Assembly (NCBI RefSeq): GCF_021044795.1
Contig: NZ_JAJNOP010000012.1
Reading direction: 5' to 3' (one strand)
DNA from: Acidaminococcus hominis
GTDB taxonomy: Bacteria > Bacillota > Negativicutes > Acidaminococcales > Acidaminococcaceae
DNA: 64,000 nt
Positions 16,597 to 25,726 of the stretch are shown here, in pieces (positions within the stretch are counted from its first letter, which is position 1; each line of letters starts with the position of its first letter). The position numbers and the translations under genes are program-made. Below the pieces are notes generated by a model that saw only the letters and a program-made list of their open reading frames with translations, searched no databases and had not been told where the DNA came from.

Positions 16597-18633
16597 TTAT
16601 TTTTCAGCTTCGGCTTCAGCCAGCTTTTCGCCCAGGCCTTGGGACAGAGTGCCCTTCTTGCCCAGGTATTGACGCATTTCAGCTTTTTCAGCGTCTTCTT
16701 TGGCTTTGGTGATGCTCAAAGCAATTTTCTTATGTTCGGTGTCAACACGCAGCACCTTTACTTTAACTTCCTGGCCCAGTTCCAGAACATCTTCCGGTTT
16801 TTCAATGCGCTGTTCAGCGATTTCGGAGATGTGGATCATGCCTTCGTTTTCTTCGTTCAGTTTAACGATTGCGCCGAAGGGCAGGAACCGTACCACTTTA
16901 CCGGTTACAACATCGCCAACTTTGATGTCTTTGGCAGCAGCTTCCCAGGGGTCTTCCTGCAGAGCTTTGATGGACAGGCTGATACGGCCTTTTTCCTGAT
17001 CCAAGCCTTTGATGTAAACGTTTACCTTGTCGCCAACTTTGTACAGGTCAGCCGGTTTCACGCTGCGGTCCCAGGAGATTTCGGAGATGTGTACCAGGCC
17101 CTGTACGAACGGAGCGATTTCCACAAACATACCGAAGTCAACAATGCTCTTAATGGTACCTTCCACCGTTTCGCCTTCATGGAAGGTTTCGAAAGCTTTT
17201 TCCAAAGCTTCATGGCGTTCTTCTTCACGACGAGCGCGTTCTTCCTTGTAAGCCTGGTTCTTGGCAGCCCGTTCTTCTCTCAGGACGTTCTTGCGGGAGA
17301 ATACCAGACGTTTCTTTTCAGGGTTGATTTCCAGCAGGGCAACTTCCAGTTCCTTGCCTTCATATTCCTTCACATCATCCACATGTTTCAGGTCCAGGTG
17401 GGATGCAGGGATAAAGCCAGTCAAACCATTATAGGAAACAGTCAAACCGCCCTTTACTGCTCTCAGGCCTTTGACCGTAACAGTCTTTACTTCTGCCAAT
17501 TGTTCCGGCAGTTTCAGCCAAGCTTGATCAGCTTCAGCTTTGGTTCTGGACAGAACAACCAAACCATCTTGGTTTTCGCTGGCAATAACCTTCAGGGTCA
17601 CTTTGTCGCCAACTTTAACGGTGGGGGCTACGGTTTCCTTGGTACCGCCCAAAGTCCATTGGTCGAAGGCCACAGACCCTTCACTTTGATAGCCGAAGTC
17701 AACGACGACTTCATCGGAAGTTACAGCTACCACCGTAGCTTCCACAATCATGCCAATGTGTAATTTCATGCTCTCCTGTTCGCCCAACAAACTTTCCATT
17801 GTTTCCATAGTTCCAATAGCCTCCTCAATAATTTCCTGCGGTGTAGATGCACCAGCAGTAATGCCTATTTTTCCTGCTCCGGCCAGCATGGATGCAGTAA
17901 TCTCACTGGCGTCCTGTAAGTGATAAGAACGGGGATTCAGACTTGCAGCAATGTCGTACAGATGTCTGGTGTTGGCGCTGTTCTTGCCGCCAAACACGAA
18001 GAATACGTCAACCTTGCCTGCCAGTTCCCGTGCAGCGCCTTGTCTGTCTGCTGTGGCAGTACAGATGGTGCGCACCACTTTGTAGTCTCCCGGGCATTTC
18101 TCTTGAGCCATACGAAGCAGAAGGTTAAACTTCTCAGCTTCAAAAGTTGTCTGGCTGACTACCCCATACTTATCTTTTACAGGAAGAGATACCAGGTCAT
18201 CAGAAGTTTCGATGACCAGGGAATCCTGCCCTGCCCAAGCCTTAATACTTTGCACCTCAGGATGACGCTTTTCCCCAATGATAATCACAAAACGACCTTC
18301 ACTGGCCAGTTCGGCAGCCGTTTTTTGTGCTTTCAGCACATGAGGACAAGTGGCATCGACGACGTGTAATCCACGCTGTTGGGCCTCCGCATAAACGTCG
18401 GGCCCAACCCCATGGGATCTGAATATGACAACATCACCAGCCGAGAAATCAGCCAGCTTCTCCTTACATAGAACGCCTTGTTGCTCTAGTTTTTTTACAA
18501 CGCGGGGATTATGTACCAATTCACCCAGAGTGGCAATACTATCATTATACCCTTTTATGGGGGTTTGTGCAATGTCAACCGCCCTTTTTACACCATAACA
18601 AAATCCGCAGGGGTCTGCTACATAAATTTCCAT
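16597..18633 (-). CDS. ispH: Fusion: IspH (HMB-PP reductase) plus ribosomal S1 domains
   Basis: A 678-residue two-part protein. Residues 1-about 285 are IspH: CGFCYGVKRAV (cluster Cys12), RSHGVG, VDATCPHV, EKRHPEV and ICTATADRQ supply the three 4Fe-4S cysteines and substrate histidines. From about residue 292 to 610 come four S1 RNA-binding repeats, for example FGMFVEIAPFVQGLVHISEI and FGAIVKLNEENEGMIHISEI, with a charged coiled stretch (REERAAKNQ..., roughly 475-500) before the third. A single uninterrupted frame supports a true fusion, known in Clostridia and Negativicutes. IspH ends the MEP pathway; the S1 part should bind mRNA on the ribosome. Confidence 0.95.
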   Translation of the reverse strand: MEIYVADPCGFCYGVKRAVDIAQTPIKGYNDSIATLGELVHNPRVVKKLEQQGVLCKEKLADFSAGDVVIFRSHGVGPDVYAEAQQRGLHVVDATCPHVLKAQKTAAELASEGRFVIIIGEKRHPEVQSIKAWAGQDSLVIETSDDLVSLPVKDKYGVVSQTTFEAEKFNLLLRMAQEKCPGDYKVVRTICTATADRQGAARELAGKVDVFFVFGGKNSANTRHLYDIAASLNPRSYHLQDASEITASMLAGAGKIGITAGASTPQEIIEEAIGTMETMESLLGEQESMKLHIGMIVEATVVAVTSDEVVVDFGYQSEGSVAFDQWTLGGTKETVAPTVKVGDKVTLKVIASENQDGLVVLSRTKAEADQAWLKLPEQLAEVKTVTVKGLRAVKGGLTVSYNGLTGFIPASHLDLKHVDDVKEYEGKELEVALLEINPEKKRLVFSRKNVLREERAAKNQAYKEERARREEERHEALEKAFETFHEGETVEGTIKSIVDFGMFVEIAPFVQGLVHISEISWDRSVKPADLYKVGDKVNVYIKGLDQEKGRISLSIKALQEDPWEAAAKDIKVGDVVTGKVVRFLPFGAIVKLNEENEGMIHISEIAEQRIEKPEDVLELGQEVKVKVLRVDTEHKKIALSITKAKEDAEKAEMRQYLGKKGTLSQGLGEKLAEAEAEK

Positions 18634-18636
18634 AGA

Positions 18637-19233
18637 TTATTTTTCCCGGTGGGCTTCAATCATCGCCGCAATTTGGGCCATGAGCCGCTCACTGAGTTCC
18701 TCCACTTTTACTTTATTTCCGTCCTGGTTTTCCATGGACAACGGTTTGCCAAAAACCACGGTGACCTTGGGCCAGAAGGTTTTCCGGTGCTTCAGGTCAC
18801 TGCCGATAATGGCCGTAGGCACTACCGTGGCCTTACCCTTAATGGCAATGGCCAGGGCGCCCGGAGCTGCCTTGCCCAAATGACCTTCTGGCATCCGGTG
18901 GCCTTCCGGGAAAATCCCCAGCACCTGCTTGTTCTTTAACAGCAACAGAGCGTGCTTAATGGCGTGGGAATCGGCGGCTCCCCGGTGCACAGGGAACGCT
19001 CCCAGGGAGCTGTACAGGGCCCCCAGAACGGGTACAAACAGCTCGGACTTGGCCATGAAATTCACGGGCCGGGACGAGGCCGTCCCTACCACCGGCGGAT
19101 CCAACAGGCTCATATGATTGCTGGCAATCACTACCGGACCTTCCATGGGAATATTTTCCCGGCCGATAATCTTGAGCCTAAGAATAATCCGAAACAGGAC
19201 GGAGAAAATTATTTTTACGAAACGGTACCACAT
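18637..19233 (-). CDS. plsC: 1-acyl-sn-glycerol-3-phosphate acyltransferase
   Basis: A 198-residue acyltransferase with NHMSLLDPP (the HxxxxD catalytic motif) and FPEGHRMPEG (acceptor site). A hydrophobic N-terminal helix anchors it at the membrane. It makes phosphatidic acid from lysophosphatidic acid. It starts inside the end of cmk (19-base overlap) with GGAAGG upstream of the ATG, and ends three bases before ispH-rpsA. Confidence 0.93.
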   Translation of the reverse strand: MWYRFVKIIFSVLFRIILRLKIIGRENIPMEGPVVIASNHMSLLDPPVVGTASSRPVNFMAKSELFVPVLGALYSSLGAFPVHRGAADSHAIKHALLLLKNKQVLGIFPEGHRMPEGHLGKAAPGALAIAIKGKATVVPTAIIGSDLKHRKTFWPKVTVVFGKPLSMENQDGNKVKVEELSERLMAQIAAMIEAHREK

Positions 19234-19898
19234 GCTAGAACCTTCCTTGCCAAAGCGATAATTTGATCGGTTACCTGATCAATGGACAGTTGGGTGGAAT
19301 CCAAGTACACCGCATCCTCTGCGCAGCGCAGAGGCGAGATTTCCCGGGTTTCATCAAGATGATCCCGCTGGGCAATCCGTTGTTTCAAATCTTCCAGGTC
19401 CACGTCCTGGCCTTTTTCCTTCATCTCCAGGTAGCGGCGGTTGGCCCGTTCCTCCACGGAAGCGGTAAGAAACACCTTCAGCTCAGCCTGGGGAAATACC
19501 ACCGTGCCAATGTCCCGGCCGTCCATTACTACGCCGCCCTGGGCCCCGATTTCCCGCTGGGCTTCCACCATGGCCGCCCGGACGCCGCCAACGGCAGCCA
19601 CCTGGGACACGTGCTGGGTCACTTCCAAGGAGCGGATGGCTTCCGTCACTTCTTCCCCGCTTTCAAAGACCCGGTTTAGCCCGTCTGCGAAACGAAAAGT
19701 GATTTTTACCTGTTTGGCCAGCTCTGTTACTGTTTCTTCCGAAAAAGGCAGCTGTTTGGCCAAAAACCGCAGGGTTACCGTCCGGTACATGGCACCGGTA
19801 TCGATGTAGGCATAGCCCAGTTGGGCAGCCACCTTTTTGGCGATGGTGCTTTTGCCGGCGCCGGCAGGGCCGTCAATGGCAATGATGATCTTTTTCAC
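19215..19898 (-). CDS. cmk: Cytidylate kinase
   Basis: A 227-residue NMP kinase. The P-loop is DGPAGAGKST, followed by YIDTGAMYRTVTL and GRDIGTVVFP, both characteristic of Cmk, and a lid with RRYLEMKEKG. It phosphorylates CMP and dCMP. The cmk-(plsC)-S1 order is widespread in Firmicutes. The start overlaps the stop of the flavoprotein gene. Confidence 0.95.
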   Translation of the reverse strand: MKKIIIAIDGPAGAGKSTIAKKVAAQLGYAYIDTGAMYRTVTLRFLAKQLPFSEETVTELAKQVKITFRFADGLNRVFESGEEVTEAIRSLEVTQHVSQVAAVGGVRAAMVEAQREIGAQGGVVMDGRDIGTVVFPQAELKVFLTASVEERANRRYLEMKEKGQDVDLEDLKQRIAQRDHLDETREISPLRCAEDAVYLDSTQLSIDQVTDQIIALARKVLACGTVS

Positions 19899-21154
19899 AG
19901 AGATTCCTCTTTTCCTTGGGCGGCCTCAGTTCCTGCCACGTAGCCCGATGAAAAGGCTGCCTGCAGGTTATAGCCGCCGGTATATCCATCTACGTCCAGC
20001 ACTTCACCGGCAAAATACAGGTTGGGAACCAGTTTGGAGGCGAAGGTACTGGGACTGACTTCCTTGGTATTGACCCCGCCGGCGGTGACAATGGCTTCCG
20101 CCAGGGGCCGGGTACCCGTCAGGGGCACCGTAAACTGCTTCAGGGTCTGGACCAGCCGCAGCCGTTCCTTCCGGGTAATCTGGTTCACCGGCTGCTCCGG
20201 GTTCAGGACCGCCCGGTCGATAATCACAGGAATCAGGCTCTGGGGCAGCAAATCGTCCAACCCATGCTTCAATTGTTTTCTGCTGTATTTCACAAAGTCC
20301 CGCTGGATCCGGTTGTCCAACTGTTCCGGCGTTAGTGCCGGCTTTAAATCGATGGACAGGTCCAGCAGCGCCTTAGGATTCTTTTTCCAGCATTCCGACG
20401 CCGTCCGACTCAGCGACAGGATAATGGGCCCCGATACCCCAAAATGGGTAAAGAGCATTTCCCCAAATTCCTGGGCCAGCACCTTGTCCTGTTCCAAAAG
20501 GCTGGCCCGGACGTTGCGCAGGGACAGACCCATAAGTTTCTTTACGTCCTCGTCGTCGCTCTCCAGCGGCACCAGGGCGCCGGTGGGAGGGATAATGGTA
20601 TGGCCGGCCTCTTTGGCCAGGGCATAACCATCGCCGGTAGAACCGGTCCGGGGATAGGAGGCGCCGCCGGTGGTAATAATCACCGCGTCCGCCCGGTAAA
20701 GCTTGCCTTCCGTGTCCTCCACCCCAACCACCTTGCCGTTCACCAGCTTCAGCTGGGAAACTTTCTTATGGAGCAGAATCTTTCCCCCGTAGGAACGGAG
20801 GATTTTTTCCAGGGTATTCACCACATCGATGGCCTTATCGCTTTGGGGGAACACCCGGCCGCCCCGCTCTACCTTGAGTGGTAGCCCATTGCGTTCCAAC
20901 AGGTCCATCATATCCTGGTTGGTAAATTTATGGAACGCCCCAAACAGGAATTTTCCGTTGCCGGGAAGCATGGCTATCATTTCCTGCATGGTGCAGGCGT
21001 TGGTAACGTTGCAGCGGCCCTTGCCGGTAATCATCAGCTTCCGGCCGGCCTGCCCCATTTTTTCCAAAAGCGTCACCTGGGCGCCTGCTGCACCGGCTGC
21101 AATGCCGGCCATCAGGCCCGCTGCCCCGGCTCCGACTATTACTACCTTGTTCAT
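19895..21154 (-). CDS. HI0933/BaiN-family NAD(P)/FAD-dependent flavoprotein
   Basis: A 419-residue flavoprotein. It begins with VVIVGAGAAGLMAGIAA and GKGRCNVTNACT, has TTGGASYPRTGSTGDG in the centre and ends with NLYFAGEVLDVDGYTGGYNLQ. These blocks define the HI0933 (BaiN/RdsA) family; some members reduce bile-acid intermediates, but most have no established role, so no function is claimed. Its ATG overlaps the rluB stop (TAATG). Confidence 0.85.
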   Translation of the reverse strand: MNKVVIVGAGAAGLMAGIAAGAAGAQVTLLEKMGQAGRKLMITGKGRCNVTNACTMQEMIAMLPGNGKFLFGAFHKFTNQDMMDLLERNGLPLKVERGGRVFPQSDKAIDVVNTLEKILRSYGGKILLHKKVSQLKLVNGKVVGVEDTEGKLYRADAVIITTGGASYPRTGSTGDGYALAKEAGHTIIPPTGALVPLESDDEDVKKLMGLSLRNVRASLLEQDKVLAQEFGEMLFTHFGVSGPIILSLSRTASECWKKNPKALLDLSIDLKPALTPEQLDNRIQRDFVKYSRKQLKHGLDDLLPQSLIPVIIDRAVLNPEQPVNQITRKERLRLVQTLKQFTVPLTGTRPLAEAIVTAGGVNTKEVSPSTFASKLVPNLYFAGEVLDVDGYTGGYNLQAAFSSGYVAGTEAAQGKEESL

Positions 21155-21882
21155 TATTTCACCAGCCTCTGCAGGGCTTCCACTTCTTCCGGTTCCAGTT
21201 CCCGGTACTCACCCTTTTTGAGCCCTTCCAGGGTAAGACTGGCAATCTGGACCCGTTTCAGCTTGTTTACCGGGAAGCCAATGAAATCGCACATCCGGCG
21301 CACCTGCCGGTTCCGGCCTTCGTGGATGGTCACGGTAAACAGCGTCAAATTTTTTTCCGGGTCATAGCCCTTCACGTACACCAGGGCCGGAGCAGTCAGC
21401 CCGTCTTCCAGGGGTACGCCCATGCGCAGGATGTCCAGCTTTTCTTCTGGAACCTTGCCCTTGACCGTGACCTCGTAGGTCTTGTTCACATGGTGGCTGG
21501 GGTGGGTCATTTTCTGGGCCAGTTCCCCATCGTTGGTCATCAGCAGCAGTCCCTCGGTCTGGTAATCCAGCCGCCCCACCGGGTACAGCCGTTCCCGTAC
21601 GCCTTCCAGCATCTCAGCCACCGTCCGGCGGCCCTGGGGATCCTTCATGGTGGTCACCACGCCCCGGGGCTTGTACAGGAGAATATACCGTTTTTTCGTA
21701 GGCCGCAGGCCCTTGCCGTCAATGGTGATGAAGGCCTTGGGCCCCACCTTGGTTCCCAGTTCGGTAACGGTTTTCCCGTTGACCTGGACCCGTCCGGCCT
21801 GAATCATTTTTTCGCATTCCCGGCGGGACGCAATCCCTGCCGCAGCCATTACCTTTTGCAGTCTTTCCAGTTTCTCTTCCAT
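21154..21882 (-). CDS. rluB: 23S rRNA pseudouridine synthase RluB-type
   Basis: A 242-residue pseudouridine synthase. An N-terminal S4 domain (RLQKVMAAAGIASRRECEKMI) precedes the catalytic block VGRLDYQTEGLLLMTNDG, where the Asp is the nucleophile. This is the RsuA/RluB/E/F group; placement next to scpB is the classic RluB context (23S U2605 region). The ATG at 21882 after AGGAC is chosen over an upstream in-frame start inside scpB. Confidence 0.92.
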   Translation of the reverse strand: MEEKLERLQKVMAAAGIASRRECEKMIQAGRVQVNGKTVTELGTKVGPKAFITIDGKGLRPTKKRYILLYKPRGVVTTMKDPQGRRTVAEMLEGVRERLYPVGRLDYQTEGLLLMTNDGELAQKMTHPSHHVNKTYEVTVKGKVPEEKLDILRMGVPLEDGLTAPALVYVKGYDPEKNLTLFTVTIHEGRNRQVRRMCDFIGFPVNKLKRVQIASLTLEGLKKGEYRELEPEEVEALQRLVK

Positions 21883-21895
21883 TTGTTGTCCTATT

Positions 21896-22519
21896 CTATG
21901 CTTTCTGCTGGGGTTCTTCCCCAGCCGGGTGTTCATTTTCTTCCGGGGCGTCCTCAGAGCTCTCCAGCTCCAAGACTTCCTCCCCCTCCTCCGGGAACAG
22001 TTTCTGCTCCAGGATTTCGTCCGGAATATCCGGCAAATCGGCCAGGGTATTAAAACCGAAGGTGGTCAAAAACCGATCCGTGGTACCGTACAAAATGGGC
22101 TTGCCGATAACTTCCTTCCGGCCCACCTCGGTAATCAGCCCCAAGTCCGTCAGGGTATTTAATACCCCGTCCACCTTCACCCCCCGGATGGCTTCCATTT
22201 CACTTTTGGTCACCGGCTGCTTAAAAGCCACAATGGCCAATGTTTCCATAGCCGCCGTGGACAGCTTCTGTTCCTGCTGCTCGTAAAGGATCTGGAGCAC
22301 CGGAGCCGCTTCTTCCTTGGTCACCAGCTGCCAGCCTCCGGCGGCCTTGCGCAGGGTCAGCCCCCGGTCCGCCTCCTGGTACCCATGCTGGAGCTCCTCC
22401 AGCAGGTCCGCAGTCTGGGCCTGGGTAAGGGCCAGGGCCCCTGCCATTTTTTCCAGGGAAAGGGGCTGGCCGGAAGCAAACAGCAGCGCTTCCAGTTTGC
22501 CAAGCTTATGCAGTGCCAT
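21896..22519 (-). CDS. scpB: Segregation and condensation protein ScpB
   Basis: A 207-residue protein with two winged-helix domains (KLEALLFASGQPLS at the start; ETLAIVAFKQPVTKSEMEAIRGV in the middle) and an acidic C-terminal tail. It forms the SMC-ScpA-ScpB condensin. The ATG at 22519, six bases after AGGAGG and overlapping the scpA end by 14 bases, is preferred to the longer frame. Confidence 0.95.
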   Translation of the reverse strand: MALHKLGKLEALLFASGQPLSLEKMAGALALTQAQTADLLEELQHGYQEADRGLTLRKAAGGWQLVTKEEAAPVLQILYEQQEQKLSTAAMETLAIVAFKQPVTKSEMEAIRGVKVDGVLNTLTDLGLITEVGRKEVIGKPILYGTTDRFLTTFGFNTLADLPDIPDEILEQKLFPEEGEEVLELESSEDAPEENEHPAGEEPQQKA

Positions 22520-23228
22520 ACGCACCCTCCTCCCGTTTCGATAGGGTAATCGGCGCAAAGGGCTGATCCTGGCGGATGCAGATTTTCTGCAGCCGAAGCA
22601 GTTCCAGGATGGCCAGGAACGAGGCAATGACCTCGCTGTGGCTGGCCTTATTCTTCAGCACCTGCTGGAATGACAGTCCTTTCTGCCGATTTTCCAGCAT
22701 TCCCATAATATCATCCATCTTGTCCTGCACGTGGAATTCCTGCCGGGGAATAATGGGCTGCTCCTGTTCCCGTTCCGGGAATAGGTTGGCCAGGGCCCGC
22801 AGCAGGTCCCCCAGATAGTAGCGCTTCACCTTTTGCTGCTGCCGGGGTGCCGGTGCAGGCTCCCGGCTCCAGCACAGGCTGGCCTTGTCCAGGCACTGGC
22901 GCAGCAGCACCGCCCGCTTTTTGAAGCGTCGGTATTCCACCAGCATCTCCACCAGCATGGTCCGGGGATCCTCTTCCTCTTCTTCCACGTCCTTTTCCTT
23001 GGGGAGCAGCATTCGGGACTTGATCTGCAGCAGCATAGCCGCCATCAGAAGAAACTCGCTGGCCACGTCCAGGTCATACTCCTGAAGGGTATTCAGATAG
23101 GCGATGTACTGCTCCGTAATGGAAACAATGGGAATATCGTAAATATCGATTTTATCTTTTTCAATCAGGTGGACCAACAGGTCCAAAGGACCTTGAAAAT
23201 CCGCCAATTTTACCGTATAAGCTGCCAT
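22506..23228 (-). CDS. scpA: Segregation and condensation protein ScpA
   Basis: A 240-residue kleisin. The signature FQGPLDLLVHLIEKDKIDIYDIPI lies at residues 10-33 (too long to quote whole elsewhere), followed by SEFLLMAAMLLQIKSRMLLP and a C-terminal winged helix (HSEVIASFLAILELLRL). It bridges SMC heads. It overlaps scpB and is preceded by the S2P-like protease gene. Confidence 0.95.
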   Translation of the reverse strand: MAAYTVKLADFQGPLDLLVHLIEKDKIDIYDIPIVSITEQYIAYLNTLQEYDLDVASEFLLMAAMLLQIKSRMLLPKEKDVEEEEEDPRTMLVEMLVEYRRFKKRAVLLRQCLDKASLCWSREPAPAPRQQQKVKRYYLGDLLRALANLFPEREQEQPIIPRQEFHVQDKMDDIMGMLENRQKGLSFQQVLKNKASHSEVIASFLAILELLRLQKICIRQDQPFAPITLSKREEGAYGTA

Positions 23229-23258
23229 GAAGTCATTCCTTGTCTTGCCTGAACAAAC

Positions 23259-23888
23259 TTAAAAAAAGAAGAGCAGGTTCAGGATACTGTGGCACAGACT
23301 GAGATACAGACTGGCAAGAGGGGATACAATCACTCCAATTATACCCGTAAAGCATAGGGCAATCAAGATAAGGGTGCTGTAGGGTCCCAGCAGGCTCTCA
23401 TAGCGCATAGCCGTGGTAAAAGGCAGCCAGTTGCGGAGAATCTGGTACCCATCCATGGGCGGAATGGGAATCAGGTTGAAAAAAGCGAACCAGACATTGT
23501 ACATCATCAGCCAATTCAAGAACAACATCACCCCGCTGCCGGGATTCATGAACCGGACCATCAAAAATTGCAGGGCCATGGCCACAAAGCACAGAAACAG
23601 GTTGCTGCCGGGGCCGGCAAAGGCCACCTTCAGCTGTCCCGAACGGGGATTGGCGTAGTACCGGGGATCGATTCGCACAGGCTTGGCCCAGCCAAAGCCC
23701 ACCAAAAGCAGCATCAGGGACCCTACCAGGTCCAGATGGGCCAAAGGATTCATGGTCAGTCTGCCGTCCATTTCCGGCGTGGGATCTCCCAGGCTGGCCG
23801 ACATGGCGCCGTGGGCGTATTCATGCACGGTAATGGTCAGAAGCAGGGCCGGAATCCGAAAAAGTATCGTGGCATCCATTCCTAACAT
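23259..23888 (-). CDS. Site-2-protease-like M50 membrane metalloprotease
   Basis: A 209-residue integral membrane protein with HEYAH (the HExxH zinc site) in the first hydrophobic segment and NLIPIPPMDG near the fourth, the second zinc-ligand motif of the M50B family. About six hydrophobic segments are visible. It lacks PDZ domains. Such short S2P proteins (YwhC/rhomboid-neighbour type) lie upstream of scpA in many Firmicutes; the substrate is unknown. Confidence 0.85.
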   Translation of the reverse strand: MLGMDATILFRIPALLLTITVHEYAHGAMSASLGDPTPEMDGRLTMNPLAHLDLVGSLMLLLVGFGWAKPVRIDPRYYANPRSGQLKVAFAGPGSNLFLCFVAMALQFLMVRFMNPGSGVMLFLNWLMMYNVWFAFFNLIPIPPMDGYQILRNWLPFTTAMRYESLLGPYSTLILIALCFTGIIGVIVSPLASLYLSLCHSILNLLFFF

Positions 23889-23911
23889 AGAGGCAAATCC
23901 TTTCTTTATAG

Positions 23912-23952
23912 AAACAGGGCCAAAGTGCCCCTAGAGCAGATTGACCCTGTTT
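23912..23952. other. Hairpin between codY and the S2P gene
   Basis: Eight-bp arms AAACAGGG (23912-23919) and CCCTGTTT (23945-23952) around a 25-base loop. The T run after the stem is on the plus strand only (GTTTTTGC), so it is a poor terminator for the minus-strand codY transcript. It may partly attenuate read-through. Confidence 0.35.
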
Positions 23953-23963
23953 TTGCACATATT

Positions 23964-24740
23964 TTATTTGCGATGTTCCTTCAAGCCATCCCGCAGGTAT
24001 TCATTCAGGATCCGTACGTACGTGCCCTTCATGCCCAGGGATTCCGTTTCCAGAACGCCGGCACTTTCGAATTTACGCAGGGCGTTGACAATGACGCTCC
24101 GGGTGATGCCGGCCTGGTCAGCAATCTTGCTGGCGACCAGCAGGCCTTCGTTGCCCGGCAGAGCTTTCAGAATTTCAGAAATGGCTTCCAGTTCGCTGTA
24201 GGACAGGTTGGAGAAGGCAATCTGTACCATGGCTTTCTTCCGGGAAGCTTCTTCAATATTCAGGGCCTTGTCGTGGAGCAGCTGCATACCAATAACCGTA
24301 GCAGCATATTCACTGAGCAGCAGGTCGGAATCTACAAATTCCTTCTTGAACTTGCCCAGAATCAAGGTACCCAGACGAACGCCGTTGCCGAAGATGGGAA
24401 CTACCGTGGTGAACTTGCTTTCGAACAGGCACTTGGTGTCTTCGCTGAAGGCGCACATATTCTTCACCAGACGATAGTTGGAGGAAGTTTCCCGGATGCC
24501 TTCCAGCCATTTCACATAAGAATCAGGGAAACGGCCCACATCCAGTACTTTCTTAATCATCAGTTCGCATTCAAAACCATCCAGAATGGAGTAACCCAAA
24601 AGTTCCCCGTTGCTGGAAACGATGTAGATGTTGGCTTTGATGACGTCCTTCAGCACTTCAGCCATTTTTTTGTAGCTGACAGTCTCGGTGTTTTGTAACA
24701 ATTTGTTGATCATACGTGTTTTTTCAAGTAAAGCAAGCAT
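23964..24740 (-). CDS. codY: GTP- and branched-chain-amino-acid-sensing repressor CodY
   Basis: A 258-residue protein with the N-terminal KTRMINKLLQ start and GAF domain (about residues 1-155) and the C-terminal winged HTH with SKIADQAGITRSVIVNALRK. It represses genes of nitrogen and amino-acid metabolism in nutrient-rich cells. It lies 14 bases behind xerC; the hslVU genes that usually stand between them in Bacillus are absent. A CodY-box-like sequence overlaps the promoter of this pair. Confidence 0.97.
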   Translation of the reverse strand: MLALLEKTRMINKLLQNTETVSYKKMAEVLKDVIKANIYIVSSNGELLGYSILDGFECELMIKKVLDVGRFPDSYVKWLEGIRETSSNYRLVKNMCAFSEDTKCLFESKFTTVVPIFGNGVRLGTLILGKFKKEFVDSDLLLSEYAATVIGMQLLHDKALNIEEASRKKAMVQIAFSNLSYSELEAISEILKALPGNEGLLVASKIADQAGITRSVIVNALRKFESAGVLETESLGMKGTYVRILNEYLRDGLKEHRK

Positions 24741-24754
24741 AATAGTCCCTCCTG

Positions 24755-25672
24755 TTAGGCCCGTGGATGATGTTTTTCATATTCAGCTGTCAAATGCTCC
24801 GCAGTAACGTGAGTATAGATTTGCGTAGTCGACAAGCTGGCATGTCCTAATAATTCCTGTACAGACCGCAGATCCGCCCCGTGCTCCAACAAATGGGTAG
24901 CAAAGGTGTGCCGGATAGTATGCGGGCTGACATGTTTTTGTAAGGCTGTCATTTCAACGTATTTGTCCAGGATGCGTCTGACGCTTCTGGCGGTCAGCGG
25001 CGTACCCCGGCTGTTGACAAAAAGGATGGAATGTTCACGCACCTGATATTTTTTCATCAGATGCCTGCGGCATTCTTCCAGATAATGGGTGATGGCCTGT
25101 ACGCAGGGGTGTCCTAGGGGAACCAGCCTTTCTTTGTTCCCTTTCCCTAATAACAGCACATACCGGTTTCCCAGGTCAATCCGATCCAAGGTCAGTCCCA
25201 CCAGTTCGGAAACCCGGCACCCAGTAGAGTACAGCGTTTCCAAGATGGCCCTGTCCCGTTTGCCCAACAAAGTTGTCACGTCCGGCATTTTCAGAAGCAG
25301 ATTGATTTCAAATTCTTCCAAAAATACGGGCAGCTTTTTCTCCAGTTTGGGCGTTCGTACCTTGGCAAAAGGATTGGTCTTGATGACGCCTTCCCTCCTT
25401 AAAAACCGGTAAAAGGAGCGAAGGGCAGAAATGCGCCGGGCAATGGTCCGCCTGGCCAATTCTTCCTTGTGCATGGCGGCCAAATAGCCGCGAATGTCAA
25501 GCAGAGAAATTTGCGACCATTCAAGAACCTTGCCCTTGTCCGCCATATACTGGGCGAACTGGCAGATGTCTGCTTCATAGTTGATGATCGTAAGGGGTGA
25601 ATCGTCCTTCTCCACCGTCAGGTAGTTCAGGAACTTTTTCACCAGCGGATCCTTGGACGCACTGTTCTTCAT
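24755..25672 (-). CDS. xerC: Tyrosine recombinase XerC
   Basis: A 305-residue tyrosine recombinase with an N-terminal SAM-like core-binding domain and a catalytic domain with all active residues: Arg in TGCRVSELVGL, Lys in GKGNKERLVPLG, HTIRHTFATHLL, GHASLSTTQIYTH (Tyr). Length and synteny (trmFO-xerC-codY) indicate the chromosome-dimer-resolving XerC/CodV rather than a mobile integrase. ATG at 25672 follows GGAGG by five bases. Confidence 0.92.
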   Translation of the reverse strand: MKNSASKDPLVKKFLNYLTVEKDDSPLTIINYEADICQFAQYMADKGKVLEWSQISLLDIRGYLAAMHKEELARRTIARRISALRSFYRFLRREGVIKTNPFAKVRTPKLEKKLPVFLEEFEINLLLKMPDVTTLLGKRDRAILETLYSTGCRVSELVGLTLDRIDLGNRYVLLLGKGNKERLVPLGHPCVQAITHYLEECRRHLMKKYQVREHSILFVNSRGTPLTARSVRRILDKYVEMTALQKHVSPHTIRHTFATHLLEHGADLRSVQELLGHASLSTTQIYTHVTAEHLTAEYEKHHPRA

Positions 25673-25696
25673 GCTAGCCTCCGAAGCAGCTCTTGA

Positions 25697-25726
25697 ATTG
25701 TACAAATTTAAGGTATTTCTTGACAA
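25697..25726 (-). promoter_or_regulatory. Promoter of xerC-codY
   Basis: TTGTCA (25721-25726) and TACAAT (25697-25702) separated by 18 bases on the minus strand, in the 78-base gap between trmFO and xerC; 10 of 12 consensus positions. Confidence 0.65.
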
